Below are positions 11,403-23,865 of a DNA stretch of 64,000 bases, one piece after another (within the stretch, counting starts at the first letter, position 1; every line of letters starts with the position of its first letter). A program made the translations under genes and the position numbers. The notes beneath the pieces are model-generated. The model saw only the letters and a program-made list of their open reading frames with translations. It had not been told where the DNA came from and did not search any database. Source of the stretch: Nymphaea colorata (taxonomy: Eukaryota; Streptophyta; Magnoliopsida; Nymphaeales; Nymphaeaceae); the NCBI RefSeq assembly GCF_008831285.2, contig NC_045139.1, positions 4,004,704 through 4,068,703 on the forward strand. The letters are read 5' to 3'.

Positions 11403-13523
11403 ATGCAGGTAGCAGAGAGAGAAGAGATTGACAGTTTATTGCACAAGGGGTCGGTGAAGGCTGCTGTTAACTTATTTGGGGAGAAGCAGGGTGAGGGGAA
11501 TGGAAAATGGAAGAAGACCAATATCTCAAATCCAGAGGTAACTGAAATGAATTTCTGTTCTTTTGTTGTTTCCAAGGAAGCTGCTCTCATCTGTTTCAAC
11601 CAGGTGGATATAACAATGTTGAGGTGTAGATTTAGATTTTTGAATTTTGGGGTTGTTGGTTCTTGCATTATTGCTTGATTTGAGCACTTGGGACTTCTTT
11701 TTCTTTTTTTGTTTGAATATGATGGCTTTTGATTAATTTTACAGCAGGAAAGTGAACTGCATATTGCTAAGAGGAGTATGAATAAGTTCATTGGCAGCGT
11801 GAAAGTTGCAGAAGATGTGAAATCTCAAGCAGGATCTGAGCTCCATGCTGCCAGAAGGACAGCCGAAAGCATGAAATCACAGATACAAGTTTTGAGGGCC
11901 AGTATTGAAGCGGAATTGAAGAAAGTGAGAGTTCTTAGTGAGCAAAAATGGAATGGAAACTTCCATTCTAGACTTCAAGAGGTTATATACCAGTACAATG
12001 AAGTGCAACAGGAGTTGGAATTGGCAAAACTGGATCTCAGGAAATTGCAACAGGATATGAGACATGCTCTGGAAATAAAAACAAAAGCCGAGTTACAAAC
12101 TGTAGAGTTTATAGCAAAAGCCAGAGCAGATTCAGTTGCTGAAAGCATACTGAGGAACAAGGTAGAAGAAGCCAATGAAGAGCATGTATTAGTTGAACTG
12201 GCAACGATAGAGGCTACTAAAGAACTGCGTGCTGTTGAAGCAGAAATAGAAGCTAATGCTGCCCACTTTTCTCGCACAAAGGCAGAATCTCAGTGGAAGA
12301 TTAGAGAATTGCTGCATGAGCTTAGCTTTTTGAAGGATCTTGAAGCCACTCTTGAACTTACAAACAGTGAGATCGAGGTCTTGCAGTATGAACTGACATT
12401 AATGAAAGAAATGGAAGGAATCAGCCAAAAGGCACCGAAAAGAACACACACTTCTCTGGCACAATTGATCTTTATGACAGAGGAAGATGATTTAGCTGCA
12501 TCCACAGAGTTGGCATCAGTCATCACTGAACTTGATCAATCAAAAAGGGAGCTGCAGAGCCTGCGAGAAGAGGGGTTCCGTTGCATGACTTCCATGGACA
12601 TAATCAGGAAGGAATTGAGACAGGCATCTACTGATACCGCACGTTCAAAGGGCCTAAAGGAGCAAGCAGAGTCCAGATCTGAGGGTCTCAATTCAAAGCT
12701 TCTTAAAGCAAGGAAGGAATTGGAAAGTGCAACAGCTGCAGAAGAAAACGTGAAATCTATCTTCTCCGATCTAGTGGCTACACTGACACAATTGTCTACC
12801 GAAGCAAAGGCTGCTAAGGGAGAGAAGGAGACGATTTACAAAGAAATTCAGAAGATCAAATTGGAGATTCAAGAAATTGGCATTGCTACAAACGAATCAG
12901 AGCAGAGATTGCAGTTGGCATTGCAAGATCTAGAAGAAATAAAAGCTGCAGAGATGATAACTCTAGAGACTTTAAGCATTCTCTCAGAGAAGATTGTGAT
13001 GACTAGAGCTGCATCATCGCAACGCAGTCCGTCCATAACAATATCCAGTTTCGAATTTGAGTACTTGAAAGCACGAGCAGAAGGAGCTGATGAGATTGCA
13101 GACAAGAAGGTGGCAGCTGCAAAAGCATGGGTGGAAGCAGCCAGAACTGCGGAAAAGGAGATTATGATGAAAACTGAGGCTGCAGAAAGAGAGATACAGG
13201 AGATAAAAGTGACTCAAGAACAAGAGTTAGACAATATAAAAAAGACATTGGCTGCCAAGAAAGTGGTTGAAGCTGAACTGAACAAATGGAAGATACAAGA
13301 ATCAGAGAAATTGCAAATAGCAGCATCAATGCCCAAGAAAAATCAAGGCCGTTCAATGTCAGTACGTCGATCACGAGCATATGGGACTCCATCACCAGCA
13401 CACTGGAATTACACTCGTTCTCCATCATTCAGCTTGAAGAAGAAGAAGAAGAAGATGGTAATTCCTGATCTGGCGAGACTTTTTAAGGGTAGAAAATTTG
13501 GGAAAGACCAATACTGCAAGTAG
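11403..13523 (+). CDS. WEB family coiled-coil protein (PF05701-type)
   Basis: Two exons, 11403-11537 and 11745-13523, give about 637 residues. The donor is GAG|GTAACT and the acceptor ACAG|CAG, phase 0. Exon 1 carries the short N-terminal family signature (EIDSLLHKGSVKAAVNLFGEK). Exon 2 is almost continuous coiled coil, rich in A, E, K, Q and L, to about residue 575. The tail is basic and Ser-rich with a Lys run and ends in VIPDLARLFKGRKFGK. Family members include Arabidopsis WEB1 and PMI2, which govern light-driven chloroplast movement, and several uncharacterised relatives such as At5g55860. This gene looks more like the latter group, so a chloroplast-movement role is only inferred. Length fits the 550-650 residue relatives. 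The chosen ATG is the only one that includes the signature. The acceptor is a tandem NAGNAG, so a 636-residue form is possible. Confidence 0.9.
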
Positions 13524-14491
13524 CAAGCTGATGATTCAGTTAAAGAAAATCATATTACACGAATTGCAAAGTTACCTCTGTATCTTTCAAGCATGTCCTG
13601 TTGAAGAGGAGGTTCCCAATTCATGGGCATCTGCTTCTTGCTATTGGAAGCAACATACTAGTGATGTACCATAGTTTTGAAATTTTTATAAAGTTATCTA
13701 GCTGTAATCTCAGTTTTCACAATTTTCAATGTATAGTGCAAACTATTAATTTTTTTGTTATTACATCTGCACATGCATTTTAAGAACAAGATTTTTACTT
13801 TCTTACCAACTACGAGCAAAACCAATCTCTCTATACAACCACAAAAACATCATCAGTAGCTGGTCATTTTTTATCCTTATGGATGGTCACTTAGCCGGAT
13901 TACATTCGACTTTCGAACCAACTACGAAATTCTCCTGTTAATTTTTCCGTAGCAGAGTCCAGAAGATGCGTTTAACTGAGCAGAGTGTTCTTCTTACTGA
14001 TCCATCTCCATCAATGCTTCCATGAAGTGAGATCGTGGTCAGAAGCCGGCTGGAAAAGTGTTGCAGGAAGTATTTGCCGCAATGTTATACGCTGTGCATT
14101 TGAATTCACCACAACTGAAACGGACAGCTGCGAGATGACACTGCAGTGATACAAAAACTTCCAAATTCAGAGATCTAAATCCATTTTCATGAATTTTAAA
14201 TATTTGCCTCACAACTAATTCACAATTCAAATTTCTGTCTTTTACAGTTCCAAGCCATTACTGAAAGGCAATCTGACGTTTCAGCAGTAGAAATAAAATT
14301 CAACTGCTGTTAGCATTTAAAAGCATGTGCCTTTTCTGTGGATGAACTCCCTAAGATTAGCTTGAGTCACCACAAAAAATGAGCTCACCGGAGCTTGAAC
14401 ACATTCTTAGGAAAATAAAAGCTCCACCTCATGCAAGTCCCAATTTTTTTTCTTGAGAAAAATGTCTATGACGAGATATGTACCTGTAATT

Positions 14492-14575
14492 GCCCCGAGG
14501 GGCGCAGCTTAAACGAGTTGGGGTGCGATGGAGGCACATCTCCAGTTCGAAATTGTAGGAATTCACTCATTCGAA
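14492..14575 (+). mobile_element. Short tRNA-derived SINE with target duplication
   Basis: An 84-base insert starts with a tRNA-like head: an A-box-like segment in GGCGCAGCTTAAACGAGTTGG and a B-box-like CAGTTCGAAAT. It is flanked by 17-base near-direct repeats, GATATGTACCTGTAATT (14475-14491) and GATATTTACCTGCAATT (14576-14592), 15 of 17 identical. Its size suggests a truncated or minimal copy. Confidence 0.55.
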
Positions 14576-15119
14576 GATATTTACCTGCAATTCTCCATGA
14601 ATCAATGCCAGAATGTCACACAGCAGGGACACTATGAAAAATGAAAGAGACTGTGCCTGTGGCCTTCAGGTGTGAAGTTCTTGGTTCAGTTGACTGACTA
14701 GCAGATCGATAATGTATGATCAAAGTACAGTTTGGCTAAGCTTAGCCATGTAATACATGAACGAATTATTACTTTGAGCTTCTTGAAACAGGAGGAAGCA
14801 CCTAAATTATAGCCTCCTGTTGCAAGGGCTTCTCTAAGAAGATGAGGAGGAACTCCAGTGGGAACCTCGCTGTCACATGTACTGTTCTCGGGTATTTATC
14901 GACAAGCTTTTGTTTGTTTCTCTTGACAAAATCTCCATAATTTAAAGTTTTAAAAGTATATAAAAATAAGAAAATTCATGAAAAATGGTCGGCGTTTTCT
15001 ACTATTTTCTTACAGAAACATTGATAAAATCTCAAAATAGTTATCTGGGTAGTAACCATACGGAAGGAAATACCAATTTCTTCTAATAGCAGGGTTGCAA
15101 GCCATGACTATCATAAACA

Positions 15120-15360
15120 CCTCAAGGGGCATAGTGTAGCTGGTCTAGCTAGGGGCCAGTATTAAGGCAGGTCTCTAGTTCGACTCTCATGGACGCTATG
15201 TTTCTGTGTCTTAAGGCGGTAGGGCGCGACACCCAAGCTGAAGGGTGTACCGTTGCTATCGCTGAGACCGACGCAGCTCACAACCCCAAAGGCAGGGAGA
15301 ATGGGGGGCTTTCGGGCCTTTTTTGGGCAGTGGGTTTAATGCCCCTTGTTCACCCGAAAA
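15120..15360 (+). mobile_element. tRNA-derived SINE with 18-bp target duplication
   Basis: A 241-base insert begins with a tRNA-like region. The A-box-like part is TAGTGTAGCTGGTCTAGC and the B-box is CTAGTTCGACTCTC, about 50 bases apart. It ends in a short A-rich tail (CCCGAAAA). Flanks are CCATGACTATCATAAACA (15102-15119) and CCATGATTATCATAAACA (15361-15378), 17 of 18 identical. This is the expected product of LINE-assisted retroposition. No protein is encoded. Confidence 0.78.
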
Positions 15361-15654
15361 CCATGATTATCATAAACAAAACTTGTAACTCTACAATATT
15401 GTAGACTTCCAATGCAACCAGTTTGAATACTGTTTTATATTATGAAGGCGCTTACTGCTCAACTTGCCAACTACAGGTTGGCGAGCCAGAGCAAACATGC
15501 TGGCCCGTTTGCTTACTACCATAAACGAGGCCCCGGTCGAGGACTCTTTTCAACAAATAATTAAACACAGAAATACAAAGTTTAAGAAAGACTAAATTTA
15601 CATATCTCCACATGGCCGTATAATTTGGTTATTTTTCGCCCTTCCAACAAAAAA

Positions 15655-15735
15655 ACCAAGCCACGATGGTGCAACGGTTGGGTGGGGGTGATAAGCGGCC
15701 GGTGTTTCGAATTCTCATAGCACCAACTCTCTGTG
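15655..15735 (+). mobile_element. SINE-like tRNA-derived fragment
   Basis: An A-box-like GATGGTGCAACGGTTGGG is followed about 40 bases later by a B-box-like GTGTTTCGAATTCTC. This is the pol III promoter layout of a tRNA-derived SINE. The 3' end and target duplication could not be defined. Confidence 0.45.
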
Positions 15736-16161
15736 CTGCAGAAATCAGAGATACACAACCTGAAGCTATATTTTTTAAAGAATAATTTCAAATATTTTAA
15801 CTTAAATTTTTTACTCAAAAAGGAACCGATATGCCGTATTATTAAAATAAATAAAAAATTTAACAATTTCAACGTTGGGAACACTGGGAGAGAAGGGAAG
15901 AGAGAGAAGGTTGAGCCAACACTAATGGCGCGATTAATGAAATGATCGCAACAACTTGTCTACTTTGACACTGGGGCTGGGCTTTTAGTCCAGCATATCC
16001 CAATCTGCCCCTATTAGCTTGGGTTCAACCCTAAAAAAGTTTTAAACTAAGACAATTAATCATTTAACAACTTTTTTTTATCTAAGATTCATCACATTCT
16101 TAAATATGAGATTAAATTTTGTAAATTTGAACAATTCTTCACAATCTAAGATACATAGCTA

Positions 16162-16164
<3 letters not shown>

Positions 16165-16227
<63 letters not shown>
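16165..16227. repeat. (TA)n microsatellite
   Basis: About 31 uninterrupted TA units. Confidence 0.97.
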
Positions 16228-16229
<2 letters not shown>

Positions 16230-16564
16230 ACTACCTATATGACCAAATGTTTTTTTATATTGTGTGACATTAAAAACTGCCGCAAATAATGCATTTTGCA
16301 ACGACAGTTAATTGACCTTAGTTTTTAACCATGGAACACATCATTTGCAATGGCTTTTAGTGTCGCAAAATACAAAAAAAAAGCCATTTAGACGTAAAGG
16401 CAAACTAGCCCATTTTAATATATATAAGAAAATTGAATGGTAATCTTAACTTTTCATATACACACATTTTTCTTTTTATTTTTCTCTCAACCATTTATTT
16501 GTTTCAAATGAACAGCCTTAGTTAGATAACTGAGTGATTGTAGATAACTAAAGTCATCTTGCGT

Positions 16565-16566
16565 TA

Positions 16567-16612
<46 letters not shown>
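16565..16612. repeat. (TA)n microsatellite
   Basis: About 24 TA units with one TATACATA interruption. Confidence 0.95.
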
Positions 16613-16616
<4 letters not shown>

Positions 16617-17939
16617 GTCAATGTTACTATTTATGAAAGGGTTACTAGATAGTTAAAATTTAAAAATTCACTGCTAAAAAGACCATAAACTATTACTAAA
16701 ATCACCATAAACTTCAACTGCTGTCAAGTGAATGCATGTATTTTAATGACAAACTTTGAAATTTTAACCATATGGTAATATCTAACGTATAACAACCATT
16801 GAAATTTTTAATGTTTTGTGATATTAAAAACGGGTAGCAAATGGTATGTTTAATCGTTAAAAACTATAAACAACGAATTATCATTGAGAAATGCACCATT
16901 TGCACGGTCTTTAGCATCACAAAATGTAAAAAACTCATCCAGTGATGGATGTCTGATGGATTTTCAATTCCTCTTGAGAGTTTTGCTAGTGCAGGCCCCA
17001 CACGAACACCCACGTTTGTGATTAAAAAAAAAAAACAAAAAACAAAAAAATTGACGCTGGACGGTTTCATCAATGTCAAAGAAGTTGGTAGATACCAAAA
17101 ACCTTGAGGAAAAATAAAAACCAGACCTCATAAATTTATGTAAATTTTTTTTAAACAAAATATAACATCCTAATGTGTTTATAAACACTAATTTTACATG
17201 AATCATACTTTAGTTCAAGTCATTTGTATAAAAAAATTGATCTTCATACTACCAAAATTTGATGTTATAAGCGACTATTAAAAAAATTATTTAAGAGAAA
17301 AAAAACAACTTTCACATCAAACCATAAGTTAAATTTCCAAAAAAAAAAAAAAAAACCCTTACCTAAGTGGTAACCAATGAAAGCCATCCAACATCGAATG
17401 GCACATTACATTTCGAAGTCAAAACGTTTGTTGCCATTTACAATTACACACCTGTCTGGTTAGATCAGAAGAGATCGACGGCTCATACCTTCGCATAGGT
17501 TGTCATATTCTATTATTTATGCGCGTAGATAAACACATCTTGGTGTGCGGGCGCACATGCACAACCAGCCACCAAATGCCAGCAAGAAAGGAAAAAAGAA
17601 AAACTACCCACCAATTAAGTGCCATTATTACATCATAAGATCGACCGACCGACTCACAGGATCCTAAGTTGATGAGCAATACCTGCCCATTAACAGGGAC
17701 GTACAACTTTCTTCATGGAACAGGGAGACCTCGATCTCTTGAAGAGACGATGGTGATGTGTAGTTAGTGAAGGCTTGACATCATCGAGCGCTCTTTCTGT
17801 GTAACTGTCTGCTGATGAGTCATGTTCGAAGAAGCACAAGGCATTATGTTGCCTCATGGGGTTCTTGGTTGGCTCTGCAAATGCTGCCGAGTGATTTTGA
17901 GTTAATTGCATGGCGTACGTGGGGATATGTCCTTTTCAA

Positions 17940-20900
17940 CTACCAAGAGACAGACTCATCATCAGAAGACGTGTATTCAAGTAATTCCCTGGTGGTGAAC
18001 ACATGATCTTGGAAGTCTGGGTTTTCTTCAAGGAAGAAATCCAACAATCCTGGAGTTTCCCGTGGCCTATAAGCAATGTATATGTAACACTTGTTCACTT
18101 GAAGCTCTCTGCACCAAGGGATTCTTTCAATTGATACCCTGATCCAGTCTCCATCTTGTATGTGGTCAAGCATTGGATCATTTTCTTGGCAACGGAAACA
18201 GTAAGTACCATAATCACTATTTTTAGTTGCCCACCGAAAGCTGCTTGTAATTCCATAGACTTCTTTGTCACCAGACATAATAGTAACTTGAATACGAACA
18301 ATTGGTAGTATCAACCTGTTGAAGGTGACATCCAAGGACAATATCGCTTCTACCACCTTAAGTTTAGGCTTCGAAGTATTCGGAAGCCAAATGGAGAATT
18401 GATGATGCAAGTGAAACTCGGAAGCCTGCACTCCTGAGATTTCCAAAACCTCCAAACGTTCAAACGTTTCCTGCAAGTGACACAAAAAGTATAAGGGAAG
18501 AAGTATCAGCAGCCCAATTTTATGACATAAGTTGTGTGGCTTATATCATAAGTCGCACCTTAACAAGTGAATCCTTTGTAGCAGAATCGAGGTTACCACA
18601 GCCACGGATGTGTAGGAGTCTCAAGAACTTCATCTTTTCAAGGCCACAAACATTTAGAAGTCCTTCGCAATCAGACAGATATAATGTTTGTAAAGACACC
18701 AAGTTGGTGAGATCAACGCTTTCCAGAGTGTTACAGCAACTGAGATCCAAGAAAGTCAGAGATGCAGGAAGTTGGGGGAGAGACTGAAGCTCCTGACAGT
18801 AACGTAAGTAAAGTGTTTTGAGTGCAGAAAGATCTCCAATACTTGATGGTAGGCTGCAGAAGTCGTTAGAGTCTAACATCAAGAACTTCAAAGATGATAG
18901 GCGTCCGAAATCATTAGGAATTACGCCATTTGACAAATTGCATTTTGACAGATCTAATTCTTGTAAGGAGCGAAGCAACGAGAAAGTAGGGGGAAGTATA
19001 TCAAGATTAGAGTTCCCACGCAAATTTAGTACTCTCAGATTGCTTAGACTTCCAAAATTCTGTGGAAGTCGATTAATTGGACATAATTCCATGTCGAACG
19101 TGTGCAAGTTCACAAGCAGACTCACATCTTCAGGCAAATAACTGATACTAGTGTTTTGCATCTTCAGACGAGATAAACTTGAAAGTTTTCCCATACATTC
19201 AGGTAGAGAAGTAAGATTCATGCAATCAGATACTGACAGCACCTGCAGTTGGTCCAATAGTCCTACAGAATTGGGCAGTTCCACTATGCACGTGCCATCC
19301 AGTAGAAGCTTAATCAAACTCCTGGCATTGCCAATGGAATTAGGAAGGGACACTAGTGACATACAGTTTCTGGCACTTAGCTTTTGAAGCTTTTCCAATG
19401 ATCCTATTGAATCTGGTATTCTTCTTATTGAAGTACAGTCTAATATAAGCACTTCCAGCGAATGCAGGCTTCCAATAGAATCTGGTAATTCTTTCAGTGA
19501 TTCACACATATTCAAAGATAGCCGACAAAGGTTTGACAATTGCACCACAGATTTAGGCAACACTTTTACTGCAGTTCCATCAAGGACAAGATCTGTTAAA
19601 GATTCCAAATCTCCCAATCTTTTTGGTAAAGTGTCAAGTTTTAAGCAACATGAAAGCATAAGGACTTTTAGGGACTTCAAATGACAAATATGATGTGGGA
19701 GCTTGACCAGTTCTTTGCAGTCGCTCATATTCAAGATGACCAAGTCTATCAACTTCCCGATTGATTCATGAATTGTGACCAATTTGCTGCATCCTTCAAG
19801 CACTAATCTGACCAATCTAGGGAAGTTGGCAAGGTCAGGAGTTACAGTCAAATGATCCAGATGACTGAGATTGAGAACCTTCAATTTGTCAAAGATCTGC
19901 AAGTGTCCCTCCCAAATAAGTACAAATACATACAAATGAAAATGAGAAATTGAGAATAAATAATTAGAGATTATAAGTTACCTTGTTAGTCTGCCGCACC
20001 TGCTTTTTCAGCACTTGGCATATTCTACTTTTACACAAGTCGAGAACTGCAATTTCTTCAAGGTTAAAGTTACATGGAAGTGATTCCAGTGGGCACCCTT
20101 GCCATTCTAACCATTTCAATCTTCTAGGAAAATCTTCATATGCACCTTGAATTTTCGCATAATTGAGACGAAGCAACCTAAGATTGGGCATTGCTGCAAA
20201 AGCTTGTGCTTTCAAATAGGTCTTCTTCCCACGTTTCTTGACATCTTTGAAGTTCAGGGTTATACTCTCAACACTCTCAGTTCCCTGGTGATCGACACAT
20301 AGATCAGCTGAATGGTACAAATCCATAGAAAAAAAATTCAGATGAAGAATTATGAAATTACTCTTACTTTCCGATCATTTAGTAGATGCAAGATTTCATC
20401 ATGACTCCACAGCCTACTGCGATTTCCAGGCTCTAAAGGGCTTTCATGCCTGATGATTTCTCTCCCCATGTCTCTAAGTTGATCATGCATCTCTATCACG
20501 TTGTTTTTCTCATTGATACTAAGCAGCGATTTGTGTTGAAGAACCTTGATTCCTATGTAAGGGAAGAGACCACAGCCCTTCCATGCATGAATAGCACTAT
20601 CTTTGTCTATTCCAATAAAGAAACTTGCAACATCCAGAAATAAACATTTTTCTGCTTCATCAAGCTGATCATAGCTTAGTTTTAATGTCGATTGGACATC
20701 ATCTGGTTCAATTTGCTTCAAGTTGTCTAAAACATCTTCCCATTCTTTTGTGCTCCTCTTATCAAACAATAAAGATCCAAACACCTCTAGAGAAAGAGGG
20801 AGTCCAGCCAGAAGTGATACAACTTCTTCAGAGAGCTTCATATACTCTTCCAATGGCCAATCCTTCCTGAATGCATGATGACTCAACAACTGAAGGGATT

Positions 20901-22564
20901 GAATTCTGTTCAATCTCTCAACAGTATAAATCTGACACCATTTTGGTTCCTGCTGCAAATTCAAAATGTTCAAGATATGCTCATCTCTTGTTGTAATTAT
21001 GATCCTTGTTCCTGCACAGAACGAATCTCGCTCACCAACCAGTGCATCAAGCTGTTTCTTGTCGTCAACATCATCTAGAACAATGAGAATTGGCTTCGTA
21101 TGAAATCTCTGCTTCATTATACTTGTTCCCTGGCTAACTCCACGTACAGGTTGAATCTTGCCTTTGAAAATGTCACGAATAAGCTGGTTTTGTAGAGAGA
21201 CAAGCCCATTTGGCTGTTTGGAGACTTCTCTGATATTTGATATAAAGCTTCTTCCTTGGAATTGGTGAGAAATTGTATTGTAGATGGCCTTTGAAAGAGT
21301 TGTTTTTCCGATCCCAGCCATTCCGTGAATCCCAATTATGCGAACATCTGGAGCTGAGAGTTTCAACAGTTTCAACACTTGCTGCACTCGTGAATCAATT
21401 CCAATGGGGTGTTCTGTCAAATCCAAAGTAGTTCCAGCTATTACACTTAGAATCCTCTTCACAATCACTTGGACTAGCTTTGCTGCATTCCTGCAGGATA
21501 AGCGCAGGGCAATGAAGCAAAAAAGGACACAAGCAAAGAAAATATACCAACAAACACACATTATAGCCAATATACATACATACATATATATGTATATATA
21601 TATACATATCCCCATCTGATTCATAACTTGTTTTCTACTAAGTTATACCACAGAAGCGAAGTATCGATTATATAAGAACATTAAAAATAATTACACACAT
21701 TTACATAAAACCAAAATGTTAAGTCCTTGAACCCTTACGCTTAAACATGCAATCTAAATGAATATATTTCAGACTCGATTACTCGTGTTTAATGCCAAAT
21801 ATGAGAACTTTTAATGATCAAAACGTAGGTCTTGGCATGCAATTTTGCGTCTAAATTATGTCCTAATATGAATTACTAAATTTGCATTTTAGAAGTCAGA
21901 CCGGATGCATTTGATCCAATCAACCAATCCGATTTAAATTTCTTCTCCACTTCTGTTTTTTTTTTACCAAACACGATCAACAAGGTCTAGAGGCGTCAAA
22001 CATTAGCCAAGAGAAAGAGCGAGAGAGCCCGTGGTACCTGTCATCAGCGTGGCTGTCCACAACGTACCCAACGATCTCTCCCACCTCTTTCATGGCGTCT
22101 CTCCACTCACTCACGCTGCCCTTCTCTTCCGCCCTGGACTCCTCCTCCAACCTCCGGAATGCGGCCTCGAAGGGCCCCCGTTGCCGGCGGACGTCCGACG
22201 GATCGACGCCGAGGAACACCGGAAGTATCACCCTCCCGCCGCAGGCCGACGCCACCATCTTGGCAAGCTCCGAGAGGCGCCACCCCGAGTCCGCGTACGA
22301 CTCGGAGATGATGGGCAGGAAGACCTGTGAAGCCTCCACGTGCGGAAGCGCCGTCACCTGCTTATTCTCCGGCACGCCGACCGCTGGAGGAGTCCGCACG
22401 TCGTGCTGCTTCAGCGCAGCCGACAAGCGGCCCGCGAACCCCTCGCCGCGCGCGTCGCTGCCGCTGAAGCTCAGGAGCACGTCGAACTCGAATCGACGCC
22501 ACTGCTTCGGCTCGGCCGCCGCCATCCGCGGCTCTGGCTCATCATCATTGCCTCCCATCTTCAT
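17940..22564 (-). CDS. TIR-NB-LRR disease resistance-type protein
   Basis: Five exons on the minus strand: 22564-22038, 21490-20368, 20284-19982, 19896-18559 and 18470-17940. Phases 2, 0, 0, 0 close to 1,273 residues. The TIR domain (about 23-175, exon 1) starts FEFDVLLSFSG and keeps the Glu of the LSEL motif (SGWRLSELAKM). It lacks a recognisable BB-loop. The NB-ARC domain (about 205-520, exon 2) has P-loop GMAGIGKTT (232-240), kinase-2 LIVLDDVDD (311-319), RNBS-B TRIIITTRDEHIL, GLPL (405-408), RNBS-D CLFLDVASFF and MHD (510-512). The final Asp after kinase-2 is TNL-typical. Exons 3-4 hold about 15-18 LRRs of the LP-x-S-I-G-x-L type. Exon 5 is a non-LRR post-LRR domain ending ESVSW. It should be a cytoplasmic/nuclear effector receptor signalling through TIR NADase activity and EDS1, but the divergent TIR makes signalling competence uncertain. 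Confidence 0.9.
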
Positions 22565-23369
22565 TTTCCGATCGCCGGATCAGATTGAAAGGCTCCTCCG
22601 TCTCTCTCCTCCTCCTCTCCTCCTCTGCGTTGACACAATTCATTCTTTCTCTCTCCCTCACACGCGTATGTATCAGGTCAATGGCTCAAATTCAAAGAAA
22701 AGATATACTGTTTACCGTATTTGCGTTTACGGCTGTTCATGTATTAGGATGTGAATTCAGATTCAAATGCGATTGAGGAAAGAAACTATACTGTACTCGA
22801 ATCTGAATTCACCAATTTGAATCTGATTTTTTAGATTAACATCTGAAATTCTGAATCTGAATCCGTCTTTTCAGCTGAATCTAAATTTCGTGCACTGCAA
22901 TATGTTAAAATACAAGTTTCAAAATATATAGGCATTGGATGTATGATATTTATGTTAAATTATATGCAATTTGAATCGCAAAAGGATCTAAACAGAATTT
23001 GCTATCCCTATATGCATCTGCCCCAACCTTATTTCAATTTTATACTTAAAATTCATGCTCAAACATCAGAAATGTGTTAAAACTTATTTCAATTTGCTCG
23101 AAGTCCAAGAGGCTAAGATCATTTGTTCGGGCCCTAACATGAGGCAACGTGTTAGGATCAGAAAAATGTTGAAATTGAAAAAAAAAAGAAAAAAAAACTA
23201 TCCTCTCTGGTTAACAATATTCATGAAATTTTAGAATCAAAATGTTCATTTTTCAATAAATTAGAATTAATAAACAAACGGGTATTTTCTTTTAGGGGTT
23301 ATCTGATTCCATTCCAGTTTAAAAAGGAATTATAATTATGAAATTTTTATTCTTGAACGAAAATTCCAA

Positions 23370-23481
23370 ACCATCAAACGCCCAAGAATCAAAGAATAAG
23401 AACACCTAACAATCAAGAACATGGAACCATCAAACGCCTAAGAATTAAAGAATAAGAACAAGTAACAAGCAAGAAAAGAAG
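23370..23481. repeat. Tandem duplication, 56-bp unit
   Basis: ACCATCAAACGCC(C/T)AAGAA followed by T(C/T)AAAGAATAAGAACA recurs with a 56-base offset (units at 23370 and 23426). The second copy is slightly diverged. Confidence 0.75.
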
Positions 23482-23699
23482 CAAGAACATGGCTTGTAAT
23501 TACAGCTAAGCTATCGAATATCAAAATCTTTCTTACAAGAAAGTAATCTTAAAACATCCTTATTTGAATTAGAACCACATAGAACAAAATCAATCCCAGA
23601 GCTGGCCAGGATATTCAAGAGCATCCCTCCTCCCCACATATTCCAAACACACATTTTCACCTTCTACAAGGAGCCGAGCCAAGGGAGGGTTTGCATGGG

Positions 23700-23865
23700 T
23701 CCTGACCTCACTTAAAAAAAAAAATCAAAAATTTGCATGTAAATTTTACAAAATTTCACTTGTTCTACATAAAAATTTTGGAAAATGGTATCTCAGCCTT
23801 AATCAAAATTTAAAAACTTGAATTCGACCCTCCTCGTGAAAATTTTTTGCTCCGCCTCTGCCTCT
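23700..23865 (-). repeat. Dispersed repeat, copy 2 (inverse of 8165-8275)
   Basis: The reverse complement carries GAGGAGGGTCGAATT, AAATTTTGA, CATTTTCCAAAATTTTTATGT and ACAAGTGAAATTTT, in the order seen at 8165-8275. It ends near GCTCCGCCTCTG, a word typical of hAT-type MITE termini. The boundaries are uncertain. Confidence 0.45.

Larger units (their letters stand above)
13524..17939. other. Gene-free interval between the WEB gene and the TIR-NB-LRR gene
   Basis: Contains the 3' flanks of two convergent genes, three tRNA-like (SINE) insertions at 14492-15735, two AT microsatellites at 16165 and 16565, and AT-rich unclassified DNA. No open frame has recognisable protein content. 17500-17939 may include the 3' UTR of the minus-strand TIR-NB-LRR gene. 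Confidence 0.65.

Noticed and set aside
11225-11791. 188-codon minus-strand open frame overlapping the WEB gene start
   Set aside because: Antisense to the WEB leader and exon 1, Ser/Leu-rich with no family resemblance.
22092-22754. 220-codon plus-strand open frame
   Set aside because: Antisense shadow of the GC-rich TIR exon, where stop codons are rare by composition.
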